64,000 nucleotides of DNA, taken from NCBI GenBank assembly GCA_020635715.1, contig JACJZG010000014.1, positions 41,860 to 105,859 of the forward strand, in the 5' to 3' direction. Shown here piece after piece: positions 1 through 7,235 of this stretch. How positions within the stretch are numbered: the first letter of the stretch is position 1; each line of letters starts with the position of its first letter. The translations under genes and the position numbers were made by a program. Under the pieces are notes generated by a model that saw nothing but the letters and a program-made list of their open reading frames with translations, ran no database searches and was not told the origin of the DNA. This DNA is from Flavobacteriales bacterium. GTDB taxonomy: Bacteria; Bacteroidota; Bacteroidia; Flavobacteriales_F; PHOS-HE28.

Positions 1-1
1 G

Positions 2-994
2 AATGGGACCGGCTTCTATTTCACAGGCCACCGGGGTGATCCGTGTTCGCTACCGGCCTCCAATGTGTTCACCTACGACGGCAATAACTACGAGAGTTGG
101 ATACCCTTCGAACAGATCCCTTATGCACAAGATAATTATGTTGGGTTCGTCTTCGAGTTCTTGAGTATGACGTATATGACCGGCCTTTTCCGGGATCCAC
201 TTTCAGATGGCTACTCGAGCATGATGCGGTACAACGGAAACAATTGGGAGTACGTACCGGGCTGGGGACAGCTCACCGAGCCGATCAAGGAATTCAGCAT
301 CCACAACGACACCCTTTACCTCGCTGGCACTTTCCGCCGCTCGGTCGGCGCTCCCGGCAACCTGATCGCACGTTTCGACGGCAGCACCTGGGATGACATG
401 GGCGGGGGCCTCCTGCACGAACCTGTGCCGATGAGCGGTGCTGCCCTGGACCTGCTCTGGCACCATAACGAATTGTGGGTGGTGGGCCTGTTCACCCGCG
501 CTGGTGACATCCCCGCTGAATGTGTGGTCAAATGGAACGGCAGCCAATGGTGCTCCATTGCGGCTGATCTACAAGGACACTTTTCGTGGTTCACGACTCC
601 CACAGTCCAAAGCATCACCAGCTGGCGGGACAGTGTGTACATCGCAGGTGGTTTCAGCTACATCAATGGCGAGCCGGTGCGGGAGGTGGCGCAGTGGTTG
701 GGCGGAGATGCAACCGTGGCCTGTAGCACGCCGGTGGTGGGGTTGCCTGAGTCGCTGATCCGACCTACCATTCAAGTCAGCCCCAACCCGGTCGCCGAGG
801 AATTGCGGCTGGTCGGTTTGCCCACTGGCACATACCGCTTCAAGGTTTACGACAGCGTAGGTCGGAAAGTGCTGGAAAGCATGGATGATCCAGGCACACT
901 CCACGTAGGACGGCTGGAACCGGGCATGTATCACATCGTGATCATGGGGTCACAGGATGAGCTCCTGGCCAAGGCGAAGTTCCAGAAACTGTAG
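2..994 (+). CDS. T9SS-sorted secreted protein, 5' end cut by window
   Basis: The frame is open from base 2, so the true start lies before the window; the GTG at 65 is internal. The visible part has repeated short blades such as YVPGWGQL and WDDMGGGLL, with motifs like FDGSTWDDMGGG and KWNGSQW that recur in Bacteroidota repeat (propeller-like) surface proteins. The last ~75 residues form a type IX secretion sorting domain: VSPNPVAEELRL, YRFKVYDSVGRKV, LEPGMYHIVI. Exported across the outer membrane by T9SS and probably surface attached. It ends 6 bases from the convergent GH3 gene. No specific function can be assigned. Confidence 0.85.
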   Translation, partial: NGTGFYFTGHRGDPCSLPASNVFTYDGNNYESWIPFEQIPYAQDNYVGFVFEFLSMTYMTGLFRDPLSDGYSSMMRYNGNNWEYVPGWGQLTEPIKEFSIHNDTLYLAGTFRRSVGAPGNLIARFDGSTWDDMGGGLLHEPVPMSGAALDLLWHHNELWVVGLFTRAGDIPAECVVKWNGSQWCSIAADLQGHFSWFTTPTVQSITSWRDSVYIAGGFSYINGEPVREVAQWLGGDATVACSTPVVGLPESLIRPTIQVSPNPVAEELRLVGLPTGTYRFKVYDSVGRKVLESMDDPGTLHVGRLEPGMYHIVIMGSQDELLAKAKFQKL

Positions 995-1000
995 GGCCGA

Positions 1001-4000
1001 TCACCGCCCGATCCGATCCGTCGGCTTGGCCTCTGTTCGCACCGCCTTCACACGTGCGGCCACAGCATCGTGTACCACCTCCTGGATCTTCGTACGGATG
1101 CCCATCGATGCAAGCTTGTTGGTGGTGGCGTTCGGGTACACCCGGTTGCTCAGGAAGACATAGACCACGTGCTGATCCGGGTCCACCCAGGCCATGGTGC
1201 CGGTGAAACCGGTATGGCCGAAGCTCGCATAGCTCACACACTCGCACGTGGGTCCTCCCTTCCCACGCACCGGCCTGTCCCAGCCAAGACCGCGGCGATT
1301 GCCCGTTCCGCTCGGCGAGCAGAACTGGCACTTGGTGAACTCCTTCACCACGTTCTCGCTGAGGTAGCGGCGCCCGCCGTAAGTGCCTCCGTTGGCGAGC
1401 ATCTGCATCACCATGCCCAGGTCATTCGCATTGCTGAAGAGCCCGGCATGACCCGCCACACCACCCTTCATCGCGGCACCGGGGTCGTGCACATCACCCT
1501 GGATCTGCCGCATCCGGAAGGTCAGATCGTACTCGGTCGGGGCGATGCGGCCCAAGGGAAACCGTTCCCAAGGCTTGTATCCGATGGTGTTCGCGCCCAT
1601 CGGTCGGTAGAAGGTGGTGCTCACATAACGATCAAGCGACATGCCCGTGATCCGTTCGATCACCTCCTGCAACAGGTAGTAACCCATGTCGCTGTACACA
1701 TACTCCCCCTTCCTGTCGAGCGGTGTGTTCACCACCCAGGTGAACATGCTGTCCTTATAGGCTTGCGGGATGTAGAGCTTGTTCGCCACGCGCACCGTGT
1801 ACTTCTCCGTGGCGGTATCGGAGACGAGTTCACTACGCAGTTTGCCGTCCTTCAGTAACTTGGTGTAGAAGGGAACGAAGGCCTTGAGCCCGGCCTGGTG
1901 TGTGAGGATGTCGCGGAAGTCCATGCGGGCATGGGCGCTGCTCATATCCTCCAGTTCGGGCAGGTAGTGGCCCAAGGGCTTGTCCAGGTCCAATTTGCCG
2001 TCGTCCACCAGATGCATGAGCGCGATGGTGGTGCTCGCCACCTTGGTGATGCTCGCGAGGTCATAGATGTCATCCGGCCGCACCTTGCGCTTCTTCTCGT
2101 AGGTGGTGTGGCCATAGGCCTGGTTGAAGACCACCTGACCATCCACGGCAACGAAGACCTCGCAACCGGGATAGGCCTGGGCGTCGATCCCCTGCTTCAC
2201 CACCGCGTCGATGCCGCGCAGGTCGGCACTGCTGATACCGAGCGCCTCGGGCAGCGTGTAGGCCATGCGGCCGTTAGGCTTGAAGGTGCGTCCATCGCCG
2301 CATTTGTAGAAGGAGGAAGCGGTGATCGGCAATTTGCCATCCACCCCGATCGCGCCGAAGATGGCCTGCGCCATGAGGTCCTGCGTCTCCTCGGTCTCCT
2401 CGTAGCCCACCATCACGGAGCTCATCAACTGCGCACCGTACGCTTTGGAGAGGCGGTAGGGATTGGCGAAGAGCGCGAAGATCGTGGGCCTGCGACCCGC
2501 CACCTCGCGCACGATGTCCAGCGCCGTTTCGGGCACACCGAAGTCCTTGTTCACCCGCCAGGTGGTGTTGTGTACCGAGACGATCACGCGGTCGTAGGCC
2601 TCCAGCTTGCGGAGCAAGGCTTCAAGACTGTCGCGTTTCAACGACTTGTCGCAGCGGAACAGGACCACCGGCGCATAGCGCTGCAAGCTCGTCTGGAAGG
2701 GATTCCCCACGGTATCGCCGATCACCAACGAGGCGATCTTCAGGGTATCCAGACGACCGACGGGAATGGCCTTGTGGTGGTCGTTGAGCGCGGTAATGGC
2801 TCCGGCGTAGAGGTTGCGACGCAGGAGCTTGCCACGCATGGTGTTGAGGTCGGCGTAGAGGTCCTTGGTCTCCACGCGCTTCAACTTCGCGAGGCCCGCC
2901 CACTCCTTCGCACGCAGCACCTTCAGGCATTTGTGGTCGATCATGGCGCGGTCCACGGTACCACTGTCCACCGCCTGCTTGATGCGTTCGATCGCCTTCA
3001 CCGGATCCTGCGGGAAGAGCATCACGTCGTTGCCCGCCAACAGGGCACGCAGCTCGATCTCGCCGGGCTTGTCGGCCTTGGCTACGCCCTTCATGTTGAG
3101 CGCATCGGTGAAGACCAGGCCGCGGAAGCCGAGCTCCTTCTCCAACAGGTCGTTCACGATCGGTTTGCTCAGAGTACTGGGCTGTCCCTTGGTGCTGTCG
3201 AGTGCCGGCACCTCGAGGTGCGCCACCATCATGGCCGCAATGCCCTCCTCCACGATGCGTTGAAAGGGATAGAGTTCCAGGGAATCTAGGCGGGTGCGGC
3301 TGTGCGCGATCAGCGGCAGGCCGAAGTGCGAATCCGTGTCGGTATCGCCATGACCGGGGAAGTGTTTCGCCGTGGCGATCACCCCACCGTTCTGCAGGCC
3401 GCGCATGTAGGCGATGCCCTTGCGCGCCACGAGCTCGCGGTCCTCCCCGAAGCTGCGGTCGTTGATCACCGGGTTCGCGGGGTTGTTGTTCACATCGAGC
3501 ACCGGGCTGAAGCTCACGTGCACACCCAGGCGCTGCATCTCGCGCGCGATCTCCAGGCCCATCTCCTCGATCAACGAATCGTTCTGCAAGGCACCAAGGG
3601 TCATCTGGCGCGGGAAGCGGATGGTGCTGTCCAGGCGCATGGCCAGCCCCCATTCCAGGTCCATCCCGATCATCAGGGGCGTCTTCGCGGCGGCTTGGAA
3701 GCGGTTGGTGAGCTTGGCCTGACGTGCCGGACCACCTTTGAAGAAGATGATGCCGCCGATGTTGCGTTGACGGATGAGGTCCTCGATGCCCTGTTCGTGC
3801 TTGGCGTCGCGGTCGCTGTACGCCGCCACCATCATCAGCTGGGCGATGCGCTGGTCCAGATCGAGGGTACTGAAGACCGAATCGGCCCAGGGTGTGGCCG
3901 TATCCAGGAAGGGCGGCGGAGTGCCTGACTCACTGCGGCGGAGTGACTGCGCGCTGCCCAAGCTGAGGGTGGCACCGAGCAGCAGGACGATGAAGGGGAA

Positions 4001-4012
4001 CCTGCGGATCAT
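1001..4012 (-). CDS. GH3 beta-N-acetylhexosaminidase fused to serine beta-lactamase-like domain
   Basis: 1003 aa with an N-terminal signal peptide (hydrophobic FIVLLLGATLSLGSAQ). Residues ~50-400 are a glycoside hydrolase family 3 NagZ-type domain with KHFPGHGDTDTDSH (216-229) and FTDALNMKGV (301-310, nucleophile Asp303). Residues ~600-1000 are a serine beta-lactamase/EstB-like domain with SxxK as SITK (654-657), YSD (~773) where YxN is usual, and HTGFTG (~933) in the KTG position. Such fusions are known in Bacteroidota and are thought to act on peptidoglycan or muropeptides in the periplasm; the exact substrate is inferred. Start chosen at the ATG before the signal peptide; a TAGTTTCG promoter-like element lies 9 bases upstream. 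Confidence 0.93.
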   Translation of the reverse strand: MIRRFPFIVLLLGATLSLGSAQSLRRSESGTPPPFLDTATPWADSVFSTLDLDQRIAQLMMVAAYSDRDAKHEQGIEDLIRQRNIGGIIFFKGGPARQAKLTNRFQAAAKTPLMIGMDLEWGLAMRLDSTIRFPRQMTLGALQNDSLIEEMGLEIAREMQRLGVHVSFSPVLDVNNNPANPVINDRSFGEDRELVARKGIAYMRGLQNGGVIATAKHFPGHGDTDTDSHFGLPLIAHSRTRLDSLELYPFQRIVEEGIAAMMVAHLEVPALDSTKGQPSTLSKPIVNDLLEKELGFRGLVFTDALNMKGVAKADKPGEIELRALLAGNDVMLFPQDPVKAIERIKQAVDSGTVDRAMIDHKCLKVLRAKEWAGLAKLKRVETKDLYADLNTMRGKLLRRNLYAGAITALNDHHKAIPVGRLDTLKIASLVIGDTVGNPFQTSLQRYAPVVLFRCDKSLKRDSLEALLRKLEAYDRVIVSVHNTTWRVNKDFGVPETALDIVREVAGRRPTIFALFANPYRLSKAYGAQLMSSVMVGYEETEETQDLMAQAIFGAIGVDGKLPITASSFYKCGDGRTFKPNGRMAYTLPEALGISSADLRGIDAVVKQGIDAQAYPGCEVFVAVDGQVVFNQAYGHTTYEKKRKVRPDDIYDLASITKVASTTIALMHLVDDGKLDLDKPLGHYLPELEDMSSAHARMDFRDILTHQAGLKAFVPFYTKLLKDGKLRSELVSDTATEKYTVRVANKLYIPQAYKDSMFTWVVNTPLDRKGEYVYSDMGYYLLQEVIERITGMSLDRYVSTTFYRPMGANTIGYKPWERFPLGRIAPTEYDLTFRMRQIQGDVHDPGAAMKGGVAGHAGLFSNANDLGMVMQMLANGGTYGGRRYLSENVVKEFTKCQFCSPSGTGNRRGLGWDRPVRGKGGPTCECVSYASFGHTGFTGTMAWVDPDQHVVYVFLSNRVYPNATTNKLASMGIRTKIQEVVHDAVAARVKAVRTEAKPTDRIGR

Positions 4013-4021
4013 AGGATGCTG

Positions 4022-4029
4022 CGAAACTA
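4022..4029 (-). promoter_or_regulatory. -7-like element for GH3/beta-lactamase gene
   Basis: TAGTTTCG on the minus strand, 9 bases before the ATG at 4012. It fits the local TAnTTTCG variant also seen at 10865, 40311 and 55895. Confidence 0.45.
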
Positions 4030-4292
4030 TCCCCGTGCCAAGCCTGCATCCTGCCGGGGAATGAGGCAGTTGTGAACAGGCGGATCGTAGCTAAAGGGAG
4101 AACGGTGGTCACCAGCTTGGTATTTGCGGCTGTTGAAAGATGCCCGATCGACCGATCCGGGATTCCTTCTCGAGGTTCACCCCTGCACCACCGCTCGCGG
4201 ATGCATGGCCAGGCCGAACAACTCCAACCAACAACTGGACCTCAGGCCCACCACCACCTCATCTTGTAGGGGGCCAAGTGGCTCATGGGTGA

Positions 4293-4300
4293 TAATTTGG
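4293..4300 (+). promoter_or_regulatory. -7-like element for T9SS protein at 4308
   Basis: TAATTTGG ends 7 bases before the ATG at 4308, in the same place as the other promoter-like elements of this window. Confidence 0.4.
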
Positions 4301-4307
4301 TGGTGGA

Positions 4308-5891
4308 ATGAGACCAATGTTGGCCCTTCGCTGGGCCTTCCCGCTCACAGCGTTTTTCATTGAAGCCCTGGCATTCGGCCAGGGCTTCAATGCGCGCTAC
4401 GATGCCTTTGACTGGGGCTTCCCTCAAAGTGCTGTCGGCATTGAATTGACCAGCGCAGGGTATGCAGTGATCTCAACAAGTAGTGATTGTGATAGTATAT
4501 CACCGACCGAGTGCTTCTTTCATGCATCCGTTCTTTTCACATTCCTCAATGGCGATGGCACACGGGTGGATGAACGTCGAAGTTGGAGAGACAACCACAG
4601 TTCGATCGCCGGCTGGGCGAACTGCTGCGACACCATCCCCGGCGGTGGCTACATCGTGGGCGGCGCCAGCGAAGCCATCGATGGCAGCGATGAGGTCTAC
4701 CTCATGCGCTTCGATGCCAACGGCGATACGCTCTGGACACGCGTGTTCGGCGACCCTACCCTGTACCGCTTCTGGATCGGGCAGCAAGTGAAATGTGCTC
4801 CAAACGGGGATTTCCTTGTGGTCGGTTTCACGGATCAGAATGGTCCCTTCAACGCATTCGTCCTACGTACGGATGATCAAGGAAATGAGCTTTGGCGACG
4901 GATCTACGCATATAGTCCTTCCAGTGAAGGTGGTATCGGTTCCATTGCCTTAGCTGATGGTGGTGACCTTTTTACAGGAGGCACCCGCTCCAACACACCG
5001 GGTAACGCCGACCGGTGGGTACAGCGGCTGAGGTTCAATGGTGATGTTCGATGGCAAGTGAGTTGGGGTGGTGACTGGTCTGAAGGGTCTACTCAGGTCG
5101 CCACATTGGCGGATGGGAACATTTTCGTGTGTAGCGGGAAGGGTTATGCGGCCCAGTTCTCAGAAAATCGTCCCTACCTGGCCAAGCTCGACTCAACTGA
5201 TGGCTCGATCATCTGGGAAAAAGAATACGGCCCAGCAGCCACCTCCACCTTGTTCTTTGCCGGCAAGGAAACCCCCAACGGCGACCTCATCGCCTGCGGC
5301 GTCACTTACGCCGAACAAGGGCAGAAGGGCCTGCTCCTGCGCACCAACAGTCAGGGCGACAGCCTCTGGATGCGCAGCTACTACTACCAGGACGAAGTGA
5401 TCAGCAATGGGCAAGGCCGCTTCTACGATGTGCTGCCCACCCCCGATGGTGGCTTCATCGCCGCTGGTGCCGTGTACAACCCGGTGCAAGCCCCCAACCC
5501 GCCCGGCTATAGCCAGGATACCTGGGTGGTGAAGGTGGATGCCGATGGCTGCATCGTGCCCGGCTGCAACGGTGTGGGCATTACCGAGCAAGCCACCAAT
5601 TTGCTCGGCGCGCTCACCATCTTCCCCAACCCCGCGGCGCAAGGAGGTTCGGTAACCGTGCAATTGGATCTACCACCCAGCGTGGACAGCTCTCCCTTGC
5701 AATACACCGTGGTCAGCGCAGATGGCCGGGTGGTACTACAAGAGCAACTACCCAGCGGCATTTCCCCCTCTCCTTCGGAGAAGGTCGGTGTGAGGGCGTT
5801 CTCACTTTCTCACCTGAGCTCCGGCCTCTACCACGTCCATATCTCCAGCGGCAACACCTGGCTTACGGGCGGTAAGCTCATCGTGGAGTAG
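4308..5891 (+). CDS. T9SS-sorted repeat (propeller-like) secreted protein
   Basis: 527 aa. N-terminal signal peptide (LALRWAFPLTAFFIEALAFG), then repeated ~50-residue units of the type GGGYIVGG...D.VYLMRFDANGDTLWTRVFG and GGDLFTGG...WVQRLRFNG, typical of Bacteroidota 'DANGdxxWxxxyG' beta-propellers. The C-terminus is a T9SS sorting domain (LGALTIFPNPAAQGG, YTVVSADGRVVLQEQLPSG, LSSGLYHVHISSG). Inside this domain a short palindromic DNA element at ~5763-5816 adds about a dozen residues (SPSPSEKVGVRAF), discussed in findings. Function unknown; probably a surface protein. Confidence 0.85.
   Translation: MRPMLALRWAFPLTAFFIEALAFGQGFNARYDAFDWGFPQSAVGIELTSAGYAVISTSSDCDSISPTECFFHASVLFTFLNGDGTRVDERRSWRDNHSSIAGWANCCDTIPGGGYIVGGASEAIDGSDEVYLMRFDANGDTLWTRVFGDPTLYRFWIGQQVKCAPNGDFLVVGFTDQNGPFNAFVLRTDDQGNELWRRIYAYSPSSEGGIGSIALADGGDLFTGGTRSNTPGNADRWVQRLRFNGDVRWQVSWGGDWSEGSTQVATLADGNIFVCSGKGYAAQFSENRPYLAKLDSTDGSIIWEKEYGPAATSTLFFAGKETPNGDLIACGVTYAEQGQKGLLLRTNSQGDSLWMRSYYYQDEVISNGQGRFYDVLPTPDGGFIAAGAVYNPVQAPNPPGYSQDTWVVKVDADGCIVPGCNGVGITEQATNLLGALTIFPNPAAQGGSVTVQLDLPPSVDSSPLQYTVVSADGRVVLQEQLPSGISPSPSEKVGVRAFSLSHLSSGLYHVHISSGNTWLTGGKLIVE
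5763..5816 (+). repeat. Palindromic element translated inside a T9SS sorting domain
   Basis: Two adjacent inverted repeats: TCTCC-TTC-GGAGA near 5768-5780, then GTGAG-GGCGTT-CTCAC near 5789-5804. The CCCTCTCC...GGAGA...GTGTGAGGG pattern resembles dispersed REP-like palindromes common in bacterial genomes. It reads through in frame. I found no second copy in this window, so the repeat identity is an inference. Confidence 0.5.
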
Positions 5892-6050
5892 CTCGGCAAC
5901 AAGGAGCGGGGAAAGTTGACAGCGCTTTCGGGATCCGGTTCACCGCCCTCACCGACCCCTTTCCCCCATCCGTCGAAACAGGGCGGTCCTGGCCGCAACA
6001 TCCCATGATCGGGTCCGTACCGCTACCTCGGAACCACGAACCCCGAACCC

Positions 6051-6557
6051 ATGGAACAGCTACGAACCCTACTGGCCCCGATCGGCATCATCGCCCTGCT
6101 GGCCAACCCGGCCCATGCCCTGCCCCCACCAGCCAACGCCTCCAATGCCACCGTGCAGTTGACCGGCTGGCTGCACGTGGATGACCTGGAGATGCGCGAT
6201 GTGACGCTTGTGGTGGCGGTGAACGGCGCCCGGAGCACCGCACACATCAGCAACAGCGGTCGTTTCGACATCGACCTGCCGGCGGAGAGCGCGGTGCTCC
6301 TGCGCTTCGAGAAGCCGGGTCACGTGCCCAAAGAGGTCACCGTGGATACGCGCAACGTGCAGGACGGCGACTTCAGCAAGCAGCACAAACGCCATGTGAA
6401 GCTGGCCGTGATCATGGAGCAGGAGCGCTTCATGGGTGGTTTGGCCTTCGCAGGACCCGTGGGCCGCATCGGCTTTGAGCCCGGTGGTGGTTGTGTGGCG
6501 GTGGAACACACGCGAAGGACCGAACCGGCCAAGCGGCGCGAGATCCTGGAGTTCTGA
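6051..6557 (+). CDS. Small secreted protein, carboxypeptidase-regulatory-like fold
   Basis: 168 aa with a signal peptide ending near ANPAHA. The middle (VQLTGWLHVDDLEMRDVTLVV, then FDIDLPAESAVLLRFEKPGH and PKEVTVDTRNV) reads like the beta-sandwich 'carboxypeptidase regulatory-like' domains found in Bacteroidota envelope proteins. The C-terminus is basic. No catalytic motif is visible and I do not recognise a named family. A strong hairpin terminator follows at 6579. Confidence 0.75.
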   Translation: MEQLRTLLAPIGIIALLANPAHALPPPANASNATVQLTGWLHVDDLEMRDVTLVVAVNGARSTAHISNSGRFDIDLPAESAVLLRFEKPGHVPKEVTVDTRNVQDGDFSKQHKRHVKLAVIMEQERFMGGLAFAGPVGRIGFEPGGGCVAVEHTRRTEPAKRREILEF

Positions 6558-6578
6558 TCCTTGAATGATCCGAACTGG

Positions 6579-6608
6579 GAGCCTCCGGTAACGGGGGCTC
6601 TCCTATTT
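6579..6608. terminator. Bidirectional hairpin terminator
   Basis: GAGCCTCC (6579-6586), a GGTAAC loop, then GGGGGCTC (6593-6600), followed by a pyrimidine-rich tail TCCTATTT. It lies between the convergent 6051 gene and the toxin gene, so it may serve both. Confidence 0.7.
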
Positions 6609-6902
6609 CCGCATGGTGATAGGGTCTCGCCGCGAGTCGAAGATGTCAACGACCACCACCAGTTCCCCATCAATACGGTAGATGACCTTGAAATGACCGA
6701 CGATCAGCCGACGGTGTCCAAGTCCGAGGCTGGCAAGGTCAGGTTCCGGTTGCCCAAGGCCCGGATACCTAGCCAGGAGGCTGATATGATCGAAGACCCT
6801 GTCGATGATCCGATCACGGACCAGATCGCCTGCATCCGGATACACCAGTTCCAAGGTCCGCCGCATCCGCTCAAGCGCCTGCGGCAGCACCACGACCTTC
6901 AC
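6603..6902 (-). CDS. RelE/ParE family toxin
   Basis: 99 aa. The RelE/ParE toxin fold signature is clear: a helical N-terminus (LPQALERMRRTLELV), LLARYPGLGQPEPDL, and the C-terminal strands HRRLIVGHFKVIYRID and VVVVDIFDSRRDP. ParE-type members poison gyrase and RelE-type members cut mRNA on the ribosome; the sequence alone does not decide which. Its start overlaps the antitoxin stop by 4 bases (ATGA, 6899-6902), so the two are translated together. Confidence 0.85.
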   Translation of the reverse strand: MKVVVLPQALERMRRTLELVYPDAGDLVRDRIIDRVFDHISLLARYPGLGQPEPDLASLGLGHRRLIVGHFKVIYRIDGELVVVVDIFDSRRDPITMRK

Positions 6903-7165
6903 CGCCTGCTCCTTTTAAGGACTTCCCGCGCTACATCGATCGGGATGGCCTCACCCCGGGTATACTCTTCCTCGGCCGCCAGAACATGCACGACCAATTC
7001 GTGGTCCGCTGGCCACGCCGAGGGATGCTGTTCAAGCATCCGCAGGATGGACTCCAACTTGGCCCGATCGACCTCATCGGCCAACCGGGAAGCGATGTGC
7101 GCTTTGAGCTTCACCAGATCCATGGTCGTAAAGATAGGATCGGAAAAGCGCCGTTTGGAAGCCAC
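6899..7165 (-). CDS. Antitoxin of RelE/ParE-type pair
   Basis: 88 aa, alpha-helical and highly charged, immediately upstream of and overlapping the toxin gene by 4 bases. The N-terminal part (MDLVKLKAHIASRLADEV) and the helix DRAKLESILRMLEQHP lack an obvious ribbon-helix-helix pattern, so I assign it by context and size. It probably neutralises the toxin and may autoregulate the pair. It is head-to-head with mutL, leaving 70 bases between the two starts. Confidence 0.65.
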   Translation of the reverse strand: MASKRRFSDPIFTTMDLVKLKAHIASRLADEVDRAKLESILRMLEQHPSAWPADHELVVHVLAAEEEYTRGEAIPIDVAREVLKRSRR

Positions 7166-7235
7166 TACCTTAGCGGGCTGTGGTGGGTTGGCCTGGTCAG
7201 GCAGCCACTCCTTATATCACGAGAACGCCCCATCC

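Larger units (their letters stand above)
4013..4307. other. Intergenic region, divergent promoters only
   Basis: About 295 bases between divergent genes. Short frames here show no recognisable protein. Only promoter-like elements at both edges were seen; I see no RNA gene or repeat. Confidence 0.5.

Noticed and set aside
1898..3289. Long plus-strand frame opposite the GH3/lactamase gene
   Set aside because: Lies entirely antisense to a well-matched gene; its His/Val/Gly-rich content is the mirror of GC-rich codons and has no domain.
6561..7235. N-terminal extension of MutL (about 225 residues)
   Set aside because: This part is antisense to the toxin/antitoxin pair and has no similarity to MutL, which starts properly at 7236.
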